A stretch of DNA of 64,000 bases. Origin: Parahaliea mediterranea. GTDB taxonomy: Bacteria; Pseudomonadota; Gammaproteobacteria; Pseudomonadales; Halieaceae. The stretch is from positions 496,001 to 560,000 of the forward strand of contig NZ_QEWO01000005.1 of NCBI RefSeq assembly GCF_003402235.1, read 5' to 3'. Shown piece by piece: positions 24,729 to 33,010 of this stretch. Under the pieces are notes generated by a model. The model did not search any database and was not told where the DNA came from. It saw only the letters and a program-made list of their open reading frames with translations. The position numbers and the translations under genes were made by a program. Every line of letters begins with the position of its first letter. Position 1 is the first letter of the stretch.

Positions 24729-25889
24729 GTGCAGAAAGTTCGAATGGGCATGGTGGGCGGCGGCGAAGGCGCGTTTATTGGCGCCGTGCACCGCATGGCG
24801 GCCGCCCTGGATGGCGAGATCGAACTGGTTTGCGGCTGCTTCAGCAGCAACCCGGCGCGCAGCGAGCGCAGCGGGCTTGCCCTGGGCCTGCCGGCCGCGC
24901 GCTGCTACAGCGACTATCGGCAGATGATGCGCCAGGAGGCGGCGTTGCCGGCCGGGCAGCGCATGGAGTTTGTTGCCGTGGTAACTCCCAACCATTTGCA
25001 CCTGCCGGTTGTGATGGCGGCGCTGAAGGGGGGCTTTCACGTGCTGAGCGACAAGCCGGCCACCCTCAACCTGGCCGAGGCGCGGGCGCTGCTGCCGGCG
25101 GTGCGCGCCAGCGGTTTGCACTACGCCCTGAGCCATACCTACACCGGCTACTCCCTGGTGCAGGAGGCGCGCCGCCGGGTGCTGGCCGGTGAGCTGGGTC
25201 GGGTACGCAAGGTGGTAGTGGAATACAGCCAGGGCTGGCTTGCCGGCAACGAAGACGCCAGCAGCGTATGGCGGCTGGATCCGGAGCGCGCCGGCGGCTC
25301 CTGCTGCATGGGAGATATCGGCACCCACGCCTTCAACCTGGCGGAGACTGTCACCGGCCTCAATGTGGCGCAGCTGTGCGCCGACATTGGCCCGCTGGTG
25401 CCGGGGCGCACACTGGACGACGACGGCACCGCCCTGCTGCGCTTTGAAAACGGCGCCCGGGGTGTGCTGATTGCCAGCCAGATCAGCGTGGGAGAAGAGA
25501 ACAACCTCAACCTGCGGGTTTATGGCGAGCGGGCCGGCCTGTGCTGGCGCCAGCAGGAGCCCAACAGCCTGGTGCTCCAATACAACGACCGGCCCGCCGA
25601 AGTATTGCGTGCCGGCTGGCCTGGCCTGGGCGATGGCCCGCTGGGGCTGGCGCGGGTGCCGGCCGGCCATCCGGAAGGCTACATCGAGGCCTTTGCCAAC
25701 CTCTACCGCGCCTTTGCCGCCCGCCTGCGCGGCGCGCCGAAAGGCGGGTTTCACTTGTGCGGCCTGGAGGCCGCCTGGCGCGGCATGGCCTTTGTGGACA
25801 CGGTGTTGGCATCCAGCGCGGCCGGCGGCAAGTGGCTGGCGCTTCCCGCCGATGGTGTGGGCGCGCCGGGCGAGCCGCTGCGGCCCTGA
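24729..25889 (+). CDS. Gfo/Idh/MocA-family oxidoreductase
   Basis: The 386-residue protein has the N-terminal NAD(P)-binding fold (MGMVGGGEGAFIGAVHR) and the family motif DKPATLNLAEA, equivalent to EKP, whose Lys helps catalysis. It should oxidise or reduce a sugar or keto-sugar in the cytoplasm. The GTG start is set by AGGGAG at the end of the repeat array; the open frame upstream only translates the repeats. It is followed by a TIM-barrel isomerase and an MFS transporter on the same strand and carries a LacI operator upstream, so it is probably an enzyme of the same carbohydrate pathway. The substrate is unknown. Confidence 0.9.
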   Translation: MQKVRMGMVGGGEGAFIGAVHRMAAALDGEIELVCGCFSSNPARSERSGLALGLPAARCYSDYRQMMRQEAALPAGQRMEFVAVVTPNHLHLPVVMAALKGGFHVLSDKPATLNLAEARALLPAVRASGLHYALSHTYTGYSLVQEARRRVLAGELGRVRKVVVEYSQGWLAGNEDASSVWRLDPERAGGSCCMGDIGTHAFNLAETVTGLNVAQLCADIGPLVPGRTLDDDGTALLRFENGARGVLIASQISVGEENNLNLRVYGERAGLCWRQQEPNSLVLQYNDRPAEVLRAGWPGLGDGPLGLARVPAGHPEGYIEAFANLYRAFAARLRGAPKGGFHLCGLEAAWRGMAFVDTVLASSAAGGKWLALPADGVGAPGEPLRP

Positions 25890-25942
25890 GGCCGGGCCTG
25901 TGGCTCTACACGTCGCGGACAGGCTGCCGAGCCTTGAGCACG

Positions 25943-26002
25943 ATCATCAACAAGGTCATCAGCAAGGCCATTAACTAGGCCATTAACTAGGCCATTAACT
26001 AG
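25943..26002 (+). repeat. 12-bp tandem repeat, 5 units
   Basis: Three perfect copies of GCCATTAACTAG follow two degenerate ones (ATCATCAACAAG, GTCATCAGCAAG) in the spacer between the Gfo/Idh stop and the isomerase start. The repeat lies outside any plausible coding frame on the plus strand. Confidence 0.9.
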
Positions 26003-26032
26003 GTAAGCCGCAATGCAAAAAAGGATCACGCC

Positions 26033-27097
26033 ATGAAAGGCCCCGCCCTGTTCCTGGCCCAGTTCGCCGGCGTGCAGGCGCCCTATAACTCACTGGCCGG
26101 GCTGGCCGAATGGGCCGGCGGCCTGGGTTACGAGGCGCTGCAGGTGCCCACCACCGACCCCCGGCTGATGGACCTGGAACTAGCGGCGCAAAGCGTGGAT
26201 TACTGCCAGCAGTTGCAGGGCACACTGGCCGAACACGGCCTGGTGTTCAGCGAGCTTTCCACCCACTTGCAGGGGCAGCTGGTGGCCGTTCACCCGGCCT
26301 ATGACCTGCTGTTCGACGGCTTTGCGCCGGCGGCAGTGCGCGGCAAGCCCGAGGCGCGCACCGCCTGGGCCACCGACCAGCTGCGGCTGGCAGCCCGCGC
26401 CAGCCGCAACCTGGGGCTGGATGCCCACGCCACCTTTTCTGGCGCCCTGCTGTGGCCGCTCATGTACCCCTGGCCCCAGCGGCCGGCGGGGCTGGTGGAG
26501 GCGGGCTTTGACGAACTCGGGCGGCGCTGGCGGCCCATACTGGATGCCTTCGACGAGCAGGGCGTGGATGTGTGCTTTGAGATTCACCCCGGCGAAGACC
26601 TGCACGACGGCGCCAGTTTCGAACGCTTTCTTGACGCGGTGGACGGGCATGGCCGCGCCAACATTCTCTACGACCCCAGCCACCTACTGCTGCAACAGCT
26701 GGATTACCTGGCCTTTATCGACATCTACCACGAGCGCATCAAAGCCTTCCATGTGAAGGACGCCGAGTTCAATCCCGACGGGCGCAGCGGGGTGTACGGC
26801 GGCTACCAGGGCTGGCTTGACCGCCCCGGGCGTTTCCGCTCGCTGGGTGACGGGCAGATCGACTTTCGCGGTATTTTCAGCCGCCTGGCATGTCATGGCT
26901 ACCAGGGCTGGGCGGTGCTGGAATGGGAGTGCTGCCTCAAGCACCCGGAAGACGGCGCTGCCGAGGGCGCCCCCTTCATTCGCGACCACATGATTCGCTT
27001 GACCGACCGCGCCTTTGACGACTTTGCCGATGCCGCCATCGACCCGGCCCTGCTGAACGCCGTGCTGGGCCTTGGGCCCAGGCGCGGCGGGTCTTAA
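26033..27097 (+). CDS. xylose-isomerase-like TIM-barrel protein (sugar phosphate isomerase/epimerase family)
   Basis: The 354-residue protein has the AP-endonuclease-2/xylose isomerase-like fold. Likely metal ligands are seen in CFEIHPGEDLHDG, ILYDPSHLLLQ and AFHVKDAEFNPDG, ending with VLEWEC. Enzymes of this family isomerise, epimerise or cleave sugars, including keto-glycosides. It is cytoplasmic and sits between a Gfo/Idh dehydrogenase and an MFS transporter, a very common pairing in sugar pathways. The ATG start follows AAAAGGATCACGCC, with AAGGA as ribosome site. A role after the GMC dehydrogenase is an attractive inference. Confidence 0.9.
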   Translation: MKGPALFLAQFAGVQAPYNSLAGLAEWAGGLGYEALQVPTTDPRLMDLELAAQSVDYCQQLQGTLAEHGLVFSELSTHLQGQLVAVHPAYDLLFDGFAPAAVRGKPEARTAWATDQLRLAARASRNLGLDAHATFSGALLWPLMYPWPQRPAGLVEAGFDELGRRWRPILDAFDEQGVDVCFEIHPGEDLHDGASFERFLDAVDGHGRANILYDPSHLLLQQLDYLAFIDIYHERIKAFHVKDAEFNPDGRSGVYGGYQGWLDRPGRFRSLGDGQIDFRGIFSRLACHGYQGWAVLEWECCLKHPEDGAAEGAPFIRDHMIRLTDRAFDDFADAAIDPALLNAVLGLGPRRGGS

Positions 27098-27148
27098 GGC
27101 GCGCACCGCCATCATCACCTCAACCACCATCACTACAACAAGCACCAC

Positions 27149-27157
27149 AACAATAAG
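27149..27157 (+). promoter_or_regulatory. CA motif before the MFS gene
   Basis: AACAATAAG, in a C/A-rich leader before the MFS start, fits the AAnAAnAA Hfq/Crc pattern and resembles the leader of the first sulfatase. Function is inferred. Confidence 0.3.
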
Positions 27158-27172
27158 ACGCAGGACTCAACC

Positions 27173-28468
27173 ATGAATGCCGAACATCAGTCACTCAACC
27201 TGTCGCGCCTGTTCCTGATTGGCAACCTGTCCATCTTCATGATTGGCCTGGGCTTTGCCGTGCGCGCCAACATTGCCGGCGATTTGCAGCGCGACATTTT
27301 CGACGTGCTCGATGTGGCCAACTCGGCGGCGATGGTGGGCGAGGCGCTGGGTATCACCTTCACCGGCTTTGCCCTGACCCTGCTGTTCGGCTCGGCCCTG
27401 GTGGACCTGGTGGGCATGCGCGTCATGCTGCTGCTGTCGGCAACGGGCTATATCCTTGGCAGCGCGCTGGTGCTGGCCGCCGCCTGGCTGCCGGTATCGG
27501 CGGATTCCTACTGGCTGGTGCTGGCCGGCCTGCTGCTGACCGGCCTTGGCTGGGGCGCCGTTGAAGCCGCCAGCAACCCACTGATCGCCACCCTCTATCC
27601 ACGGGAGAAAACCCACCGCCTGAATATCCTCCACGCCTGGTGGCCGGCCGGCATTGTGGTCGGCGGGCTGGCGGGGGTGGGGCTGGCGGCGCTCGGGCTA
27701 ACGTGGCAGCTCAACCTGCTGCTGTTGATAGTGCCGGGGTTGGTGATGCTGGTACTGGTGCTGGGCACCGAATTCCCGGTGACCGAACGGGTGGCCTCGG
27801 GGGTGAGTTACGCCGAGATGTTCGGCGAGCTGAAGCGCCAGCCCATGTTCTTCCTGTGGCTGGCGTGCATGTTCATGACCGCGGCGGCGGAGCTGGCCCC
27901 GGGCCAGTGGGTGGATCTGGCCCTGTCGCGGGTGGTGGGCATGGATGGCATTCTGCTGCTGGTGTACATCAGCGCCCTGATGTTTGTGATGCGCCACTTT
28001 GCCGGCCCCATCGTCGTGCGTATTTCCTCGATTGGCCTGCTGTGGCTCAGCAGTGTGCTGGCGGTGATCGGCCTGTACGGCCTGGCCCGGGCCGATAGCC
28101 CGGTGAGCGCTTTTGTTGCCGCCACCGTGTGGGGCGTAGGGGTGTGCTACCTGTGGCCCACCATGCTCGGCAGTGTGGCCGAGCGCTTCCCCCGTGGCGG
28201 CGCGCTGTTTCTCGGACTCACCGGCTTTTGTGGCGGCATGGCCATTCAGTTTGTGCTGCCGCAACTCGGGGCCATCTTCGACCGCGCCAAGCTGGAGGCC
28301 GCCGGCGGCGCCGAACGCCTGGCCACCCTGTCCGGTGAAGAGCTGGACGCCGTGCTGCGCTACGCCTCGGTGGAATCCTTCTCTGCCGTGGCCCTGATAC
28401 CGCTGGCGCTGATTCCGGTGTTCGCCTTTATCGGCTGGCGCGACCGGCGCCAGGCCGCCCCGCGATAG
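27173..28468 (+). CDS. MFS sugar transporter
   Basis: The 431-residue protein has about twelve hydrophobic segments and an MFS pattern like the fucose/glucose permease (FucP-type) group, for example the NPLIATLYPREKTHRLNILH stretch after helix 4. It would move a mono- or disaccharide across the inner membrane, probably with protons. An ATG with CAGGA upstream supports the start. It ends the isomerase operon and is followed by a membrane sulfatase-fold gene 94 bases on. The substrate would be the product released by the periplasmic sulfatases; that is inference from context. Confidence 0.88.
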   Translation: MNAEHQSLNLSRLFLIGNLSIFMIGLGFAVRANIAGDLQRDIFDVLDVANSAAMVGEALGITFTGFALTLLFGSALVDLVGMRVMLLLSATGYILGSALVLAAAWLPVSADSYWLVLAGLLLTGLGWGAVEAASNPLIATLYPREKTHRLNILHAWWPAGIVVGGLAGVGLAALGLTWQLNLLLLIVPGLVMLVLVLGTEFPVTERVASGVSYAEMFGELKRQPMFFLWLACMFMTAAAELAPGQWVDLALSRVVGMDGILLLVYISALMFVMRHFAGPIVVRISSIGLLWLSSVLAVIGLYGLARADSPVSAFVAATVWGVGVCYLWPTMLGSVAERFPRGGALFLGLTGFCGGMAIQFVLPQLGAIFDRAKLEAAGGAERLATLSGEELDAVLRYASVESFSAVALIPLALIPVFAFIGWRDRRQAAPR

Positions 28469-28562
28469 GCCGCCACGGCCCGCAAGCGCCACCGCGCAGG
28501 TGACGCTGCCGGCGAATTCACTTACATTGAGTGGCTTGTCCGTCTGCCAGGCGCCTGCCGCT

Positions 28563-30398
28563 ATGACCCAAGCGCTGTCCCTCCGTTATTTTCTGGTCGC
28601 CAATTACCTGCTGGTGCTGGCCATCACCACCTGGATAGCGCGAGATGCCCTGCTGGGCGCGCTGCCAGCGGCGCTTTTCGCCCTGCTGGTGCTTGCCACC
28701 TACAGCCTGCTGTATTTACTGCCCACAATTGCCATCAGCGCCCTGGCCTGGCGCCTTCACCACCTGGCGGGCAGGGTGTGTGCTGTGGTGCTGGCCTCGG
28801 CGACCGTGTTGTTGCTGCTGGCCGACAGCCGCATTCACGCAATGTACGGCTTTCATATCAACGGCTTTGTGTGGAACCTGCTGACCACCCCCGGCGGCAT
28901 TGCCTCCATGGGCGGCAGCGCCAGCGCCGAAATCACCGCGGCCCTGCTGTGCCTGGCGGTGGTGCTGCTGCAGGCTGGGCTGATGCTCACCCTGGGGCGG
29001 CGCGCCCCGGCCCGGCGCTGGCCCTGGGGGCGCATTGCCGCCCTGGTGCTGTGCGTGATGGTCATCGAGCGCATTGCCTATGGCCTCAGCCACCTCACGG
29101 CTTATCGCCCGGTGCTGGCGGCCGCGCGCGAGGTGCCCTTCTACCGGCCCACCACCTTTCGCACCTTTGCTGCCCGGCTGGGCTATGAAATGCAGCGTCG
29201 CAGCGAGATGAGGGTTGCCGACGGCGGCCGCCTGCTGTACCCGCGGGCGCCAATCGAATTCGACAAAAATGCCCCCACCCCCAATATCGTCTGGCTGGTG
29301 GGGGAGTCCCTGCGCTGGGACATGCTGGACCCCACCATCATGCCCAACGCCTGGCGCTTTGCCGCCAAGGGGCGGCGCTACACCAATCATTTCAGCGGTG
29401 GCAACGGCACCCGCATGGGCATGTTCTCCCTGTTTTACGGCCTGCCGGGCAACTACTGGTCGTCATTTTTGGACGCGCGGCAGCCGCCCATGCTGATCAC
29501 TACCCTGCAGCAGCAGAACTACCAGTTTGGCCTGTATACCAGTGCCAAGTTTAGCTATCCCGAGTTTGATAAAACGCTGTTTGCCTCGCTGCCGGCATCC
29601 ACCATGACCAGCGACGACCAGGGCAAGGGCTGGCAGCGCGACCGGCGCAACGTAACGCGACTGCTGGACTTTGTTGAACAGCGCGATGCCAGCCGGCCCT
29701 TCTTTGCCTTCATGTTTTTCGAGTCGTCCCACGCCCAGTATTACTTCCCGCCGGAAAGCGTGCTGCGCCCGGACTACCTGCGCGACTTCAATTACGCGAC
29801 GGTGGACGTGCAAGCCAATATCGATGGCATCTTCGCCCGCTATGTCAACGCCAGTCACCACCTGGACAGCCAGTTGGGCCGGGTGTTTGACTACCTTGAG
29901 AGCAGCGGCCTGTTGGACAACACCATCGTGGTGATGACCGGCGATCACGGCGAAGAGTTCCTGGAAGAAGGGCGCTGGGGCCACAACTCCGCCTTCCACA
30001 ACGAGCAACTGCATGTGCCGCTGGTGCTGTACGCCCCGGGCCTGGCGCCCGGTGTGTTTGACCACCCCACCAGCCACCTGGACGTGGTGCCCACCCTGAT
30101 GCCCAGGCTTGGCGTTCGCAACCCGCGCCGGGATTATGCCCTGGGCATGTCGCTGGACGAGGTGCCCGACGAGCGCTACCGGCTGGCGGCGAACTGGGAT
30201 GCCCTGGCCTATATCGGCAAGGACCACAAAGTTGTGATGCCGCTCAAGGCCTCCGGGGTGCTGGATACGGTGGTGGAGGAGGCTGACGACGATGCGGTGG
30301 CCAATGACGACCAGGTACTGGCTGGCCTCAGTTCGGAATTGGCGGCGGTGCTGGAAGATCTGGCGCACTTCTACCGGCGGCGGGCCAACGCCAGCTGA
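28563..30398 (+). CDS. YejM/PbgA-like membrane protein with sulfatase-fold domain
   Basis: The 611-residue protein has five N-terminal transmembrane helices (to about residue 190) and a periplasmic alkaline-phosphatase/sulfatase-fold domain (NIVWLVGESLRWDM, HFSGGNGTRMGMFSLFYGL, VVMTGDHGEEF). This matches YejM/PbgA, the LPS-synthesis regulator, more than the true sulfatases: it lacks a CxPSR formylglycine motif. The Thr in GGNGTRMG sits where LTA synthases have their nucleophile. The start is uncertain: ATG 28563 begins right before helix 1, while the frame is open from GTG 28500. It lies beside a sulfatase regulon, but it may be housekeeping. Confidence 0.85.
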   Translation: MTQALSLRYFLVANYLLVLAITTWIARDALLGALPAALFALLVLATYSLLYLLPTIAISALAWRLHHLAGRVCAVVLASATVLLLLADSRIHAMYGFHINGFVWNLLTTPGGIASMGGSASAEITAALLCLAVVLLQAGLMLTLGRRAPARRWPWGRIAALVLCVMVIERIAYGLSHLTAYRPVLAAAREVPFYRPTTFRTFAARLGYEMQRRSEMRVADGGRLLYPRAPIEFDKNAPTPNIVWLVGESLRWDMLDPTIMPNAWRFAAKGRRYTNHFSGGNGTRMGMFSLFYGLPGNYWSSFLDARQPPMLITTLQQQNYQFGLYTSAKFSYPEFDKTLFASLPASTMTSDDQGKGWQRDRRNVTRLLDFVEQRDASRPFFAFMFFESSHAQYYFPPESVLRPDYLRDFNYATVDVQANIDGIFARYVNASHHLDSQLGRVFDYLESSGLLDNTIVVMTGDHGEEFLEEGRWGHNSAFHNEQLHVPLVLYAPGLAPGVFDHPTSHLDVVPTLMPRLGVRNPRRDYALGMSLDEVPDERYRLAANWDALAYIGKDHKVVMPLKASGVLDTVVEEADDDAVANDDQVLAGLSSELAAVLEDLAHFYRRRANAS

Positions 30399-30431
30399 GC
30401 GCATCGCCGGCGCAGTCGGCGCTGCTGCGTT

Positions 30432-30998
30432 TCAGGGCTCCATGCCCAGCAGCGCCCGCCGCAGCTCCGGCCGGCTGGTGTCCGGCGATACCCAGATGGC
30501 GAGAAAACTGGGGCCGAAGTCGGCGTCGGCAATCTCGCCCAGGGTTTCGCCGTTATGGCTGAACTGGCTGCTGCCCTCGTTGATATCCAGCACCAGCACA
30601 TCGCCCTCGCTCACGTTTGGCCAGAGTCCGGCCAGCAGGCTCAGCCACTCAGCCTGTGAGGGGTGTTCCTGCCCCAGGTGGCGCCATTCCTTGGCGGTCT
30701 GCTTCACCAGCGCTGCGCTGTCGATGTCGCGCAGGTAGGTAATTTCCAGGCGCAGCGGGCGCGCATCCGGCTGGTAACGGCCGCCGGGGGCAAAAAGGCG
30801 GGAGTGGTACACCTCCCACAGCAGCACCTGCAGGCGGGCCTCGCCCACCAGTGCCAGGTTGTTGCCGGGCTGGGCTGTCTCGGGCTGGGCTGTCTCGGGC
30901 TGGGTTGGCACGGTCTGAGCTGTCTCGGTCTGAGCTGTCACGAGCACAGCGGCGCCAAGCAGCGCGGTGAGGGTAAGCATGGCAATGGCCCTCTTCAT
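30432..30998 (-). CDS. chalcone isomerase-like periplasmic protein
   Basis: The 188-residue protein has a signal peptide (MKRAIAMLTLTALLGAAVLV), a low-complexity Thr/Pro/Gln-rich linker with repeated ETAQ units, and a domain (VLLWEVYHSRLFAPGG, LRLEITYLRDIDSAALV) that matches the bacterial chalcone-isomerase-like family. Its function in bacteria is not known. It overlaps the preceding DUF2878-like gene by ATGA. From memory, these two families are often found together near fatty-acid-modifying genes. Confidence 0.75.
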   Translation of the reverse strand: MKRAIAMLTLTALLGAAVLVTAQTETAQTVPTQPETAQPETAQPGNNLALVGEARLQVLLWEVYHSRLFAPGGRYQPDARPLRLEITYLRDIDSAALVKQTAKEWRHLGQEHPSQAEWLSLLAGLWPNVSEGDVLVLDINEGSSQFSHNGETLGEIADADFGPSFLAIWVSPDTSRPELRRALLGMEP

Positions 30999-31543
30999 GG
31001 CTGCCGCCGGATGCGGGTGGTGACAAGGCACAGGGCGGGCAGCAGCACCATCCACAGCGGTACCAGTAGCAGCAGGGTCGCGCTGGCGCCCAAGTCGAAA
31101 GCCACCGCCCCCAACCGCTCGCCCACCAGGTAGTTGCCCGCCGCCGGGGCGCCCAGCAGGGCCGCCAGCCAGGGCCGCCGGCGCAGGGCGTCCAGGCTGC
31201 GGTTCAGGGTGGTGGCAAAGGCGAACCACAGGCCCAGCAGCCACAGGGGAATGGGGCCGGCGCTGTCGAAGCGAAATACGCCGGCAAGGCTCAAGGCGCT
31301 GTCGATGCCCGCCCCCAGCAGGGCCACCGGCAGCAGGGCCAGCAGCTCCTGCGCGGCTGAGCGCACCAGCGCCAGGTGCAACACCAGCAAGGCCACCAGC
31401 ACCGCCAGCAGCGGCTCGCGCCCGAGCACGGCGCACAGCCAGCATAGCTGGAACCACAGGGCGTTGAACCACCAGCGCTCGACCAGGGGCGTCGCGGCGC
31501 CGGGGGCGGCGCTATCGTGCTTGGGAGAGTGGGCTGCCATCAT
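30995..31543 (-). CDS. DUF2878-like membrane protein
   Basis: The 182-residue protein has about five hydrophobic segments (for example EPLLAVLVALLVLHLALV and PIPLWLLGLWFAFATTL) and the start pattern WWFNALWFQLCWLCAVLG, which fits DUF2878. Its function is unknown. It follows the efflux outer-membrane factor by 31 bases and overlaps the next gene, so all may be on one transcript with the mdt genes. Confidence 0.72.
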   Translation of the reverse strand: MMAAHSPKHDSAAPGAATPLVERWWFNALWFQLCWLCAVLGREPLLAVLVALLVLHLALVRSAAQELLALLPVALLGAGIDSALSLAGVFRFDSAGPIPLWLLGLWFAFATTLNRSLDALRRRPWLAALLGAPAAGNYLVGERLGAVAFDLGASATLLLLVPLWMVLLPALCLVTTRIRRQP

Positions 31544-31574
31544 GCAGGGGATACGCGGGCAGCGCCGGGGTGGA

Positions 31575-32981
31575 TCAGCCCTCGTCTTCCTCGACCGCCC
31601 AGCCGCCGCCGATGCTGGCGGCCAGTTCCGCCGCCGCCGACAGCTGGTTGGCGGTGACGTTCACCTGGGTGCGGCGGGCGTTGAGGGTGGTGTTCTGGGC
31701 CACCGCCACTTCCAGGAAGGACACCAGGCCGCTCTGGTAGCGGTTCTTGATCACCCGCTCGTTCTCTTCCGCCAGCTGCACCAGCCGCGCCTGCTGCACT
31801 GCCTTTTCCTTGAGGATGGCGGTGGTGGCCAGGGCGTTTTCCACGTCGCGCAGGCTGTCCAGCACGGTCTGGCGGTAGGCGGCCACCTGTTCGTCGTAGC
31901 GGGCGATGGCGGCATCCTCGGCGGCGCGGCGGCGGCCGCCGTCGAACAGGGTCTGGGCCAGCGACGGGCCCACCGACCAGAAGCGCGCGGGGCTGTCCCA
32001 CAGGTCGTCCAGTACGGTGCCATTGACGCCGCCGCTGGCGCTGATGCTGAAGTCCGGCAGCCAGGCGGCAATGGCCACGCCGATGCTGGCGTTGGCGCTG
32101 GCCACCGCCCGCTCGGCCACCACCACGTCGGGGCGGCGGGCAATCAGCTGGCCGGGAATCTGGGCCGGAATGGCGGGCACGCTGGGCATCAGCGGCGCCG
32201 GGGCAAGGCTGAAGTTGACCGGCGCCCGCCCCAGCAGGGCGGCCACGGTGTTCTCCTCGATGGCGCGCTGGGCCTGCAGGTCGTAGAGGTCCGAGCGCTG
32301 GGACTGGAGCTGGGTTTCGGCCTGGATCACGTCGGCCCGGGATACAATGCCGGCCTCGTACTGGTTGTGGGTGAGCTGGGCCGAGCGCTCGGAGGCGGCC
32401 AGGGTCTGCTCCAGAATCTGGTGCTGTAAATCCAGCGCCCGCAGGTTGATGTAGCTGTTCACCACCGCCAGCTGGATGGACAGCCGCACGGCGGCGAGGT
32501 CTGCCGCGCTGCCCTGCAGGGCGGCGGTGTCGGCCTCCACCTGGCGGCGCACCCGGCCCCACAGGTCCGGCTCCCAGCTGATGTCCAGGCTGGCGCTGGA
32601 GCGCTCGTTGACGAAGGCATCGGTAGCATCGTTGCGCGACTGGCTGATGCGTGCGCCCAACTCCGGGTAGTAGCCGCTGCGGCTGGACTGCTGCTGGGCC
32701 AGGGCCGCCCGGTAGCGGGCCTCGGCCTGGGCCAGGGTCAGGTTGTTGCCGCTGGCCTCTTCCACCAGGGTGTTCAGGGAGGCATCGGCAAAGGCCTGCC
32801 ACCAGTTGCCGCTGCCGGCCCAGGGCTGCGCCGGCAGCTGCCGCCAGCCGCTGTCGTACTTCAGGGCCGGGGGCGAGGCTACCTCAGGCGGCTGGTAGTC
32901 CGGCCCCACCGTGCAGGCCGAGAGCAGCCCCGCCGTGAGGGCGGTGGCCAGTATGGGTCGCAGTGTCTTTATCGATGCCAT
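31575..32981 (-). CDS. outer-membrane efflux lipoprotein (NodT/OprM family)
   Basis: The 468-residue protein is a TolC-like outer-membrane channel. A signal peptide ends in a lipobox (LTAGLLSAC, then TVGPDYQPP, typical of OprM/NodT proteins), and two repeats of coiled-coil-rich sequence follow (for example ALQGSAADLAAVRLSIQLAV). The ATG at MASIKTLR is used; a TTG six codons upstream is less likely. It lies 29 bases after the second RND permease and completes the tripartite pump. Confidence 0.93.
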   Translation of the reverse strand: MASIKTLRPILATALTAGLLSACTVGPDYQPPEVASPPALKYDSGWRQLPAQPWAGSGNWWQAFADASLNTLVEEASGNNLTLAQAEARYRAALAQQQSSRSGYYPELGARISQSRNDATDAFVNERSSASLDISWEPDLWGRVRRQVEADTAALQGSAADLAAVRLSIQLAVVNSYINLRALDLQHQILEQTLAASERSAQLTHNQYEAGIVSRADVIQAETQLQSQRSDLYDLQAQRAIEENTVAALLGRAPVNFSLAPAPLMPSVPAIPAQIPGQLIARRPDVVVAERAVASANASIGVAIAAWLPDFSISASGGVNGTVLDDLWDSPARFWSVGPSLAQTLFDGGRRRAAEDAAIARYDEQVAAYRQTVLDSLRDVENALATTAILKEKAVQQARLVQLAEENERVIKNRYQSGLVSFLEVAVAQNTTLNARRTQVNVTANQLSAAAELAASIGGGWAVEEDEG

Positions 32982-33010
32982 GATGATGTCTGGGCGCAAT
33001 TTGGTGAGTG

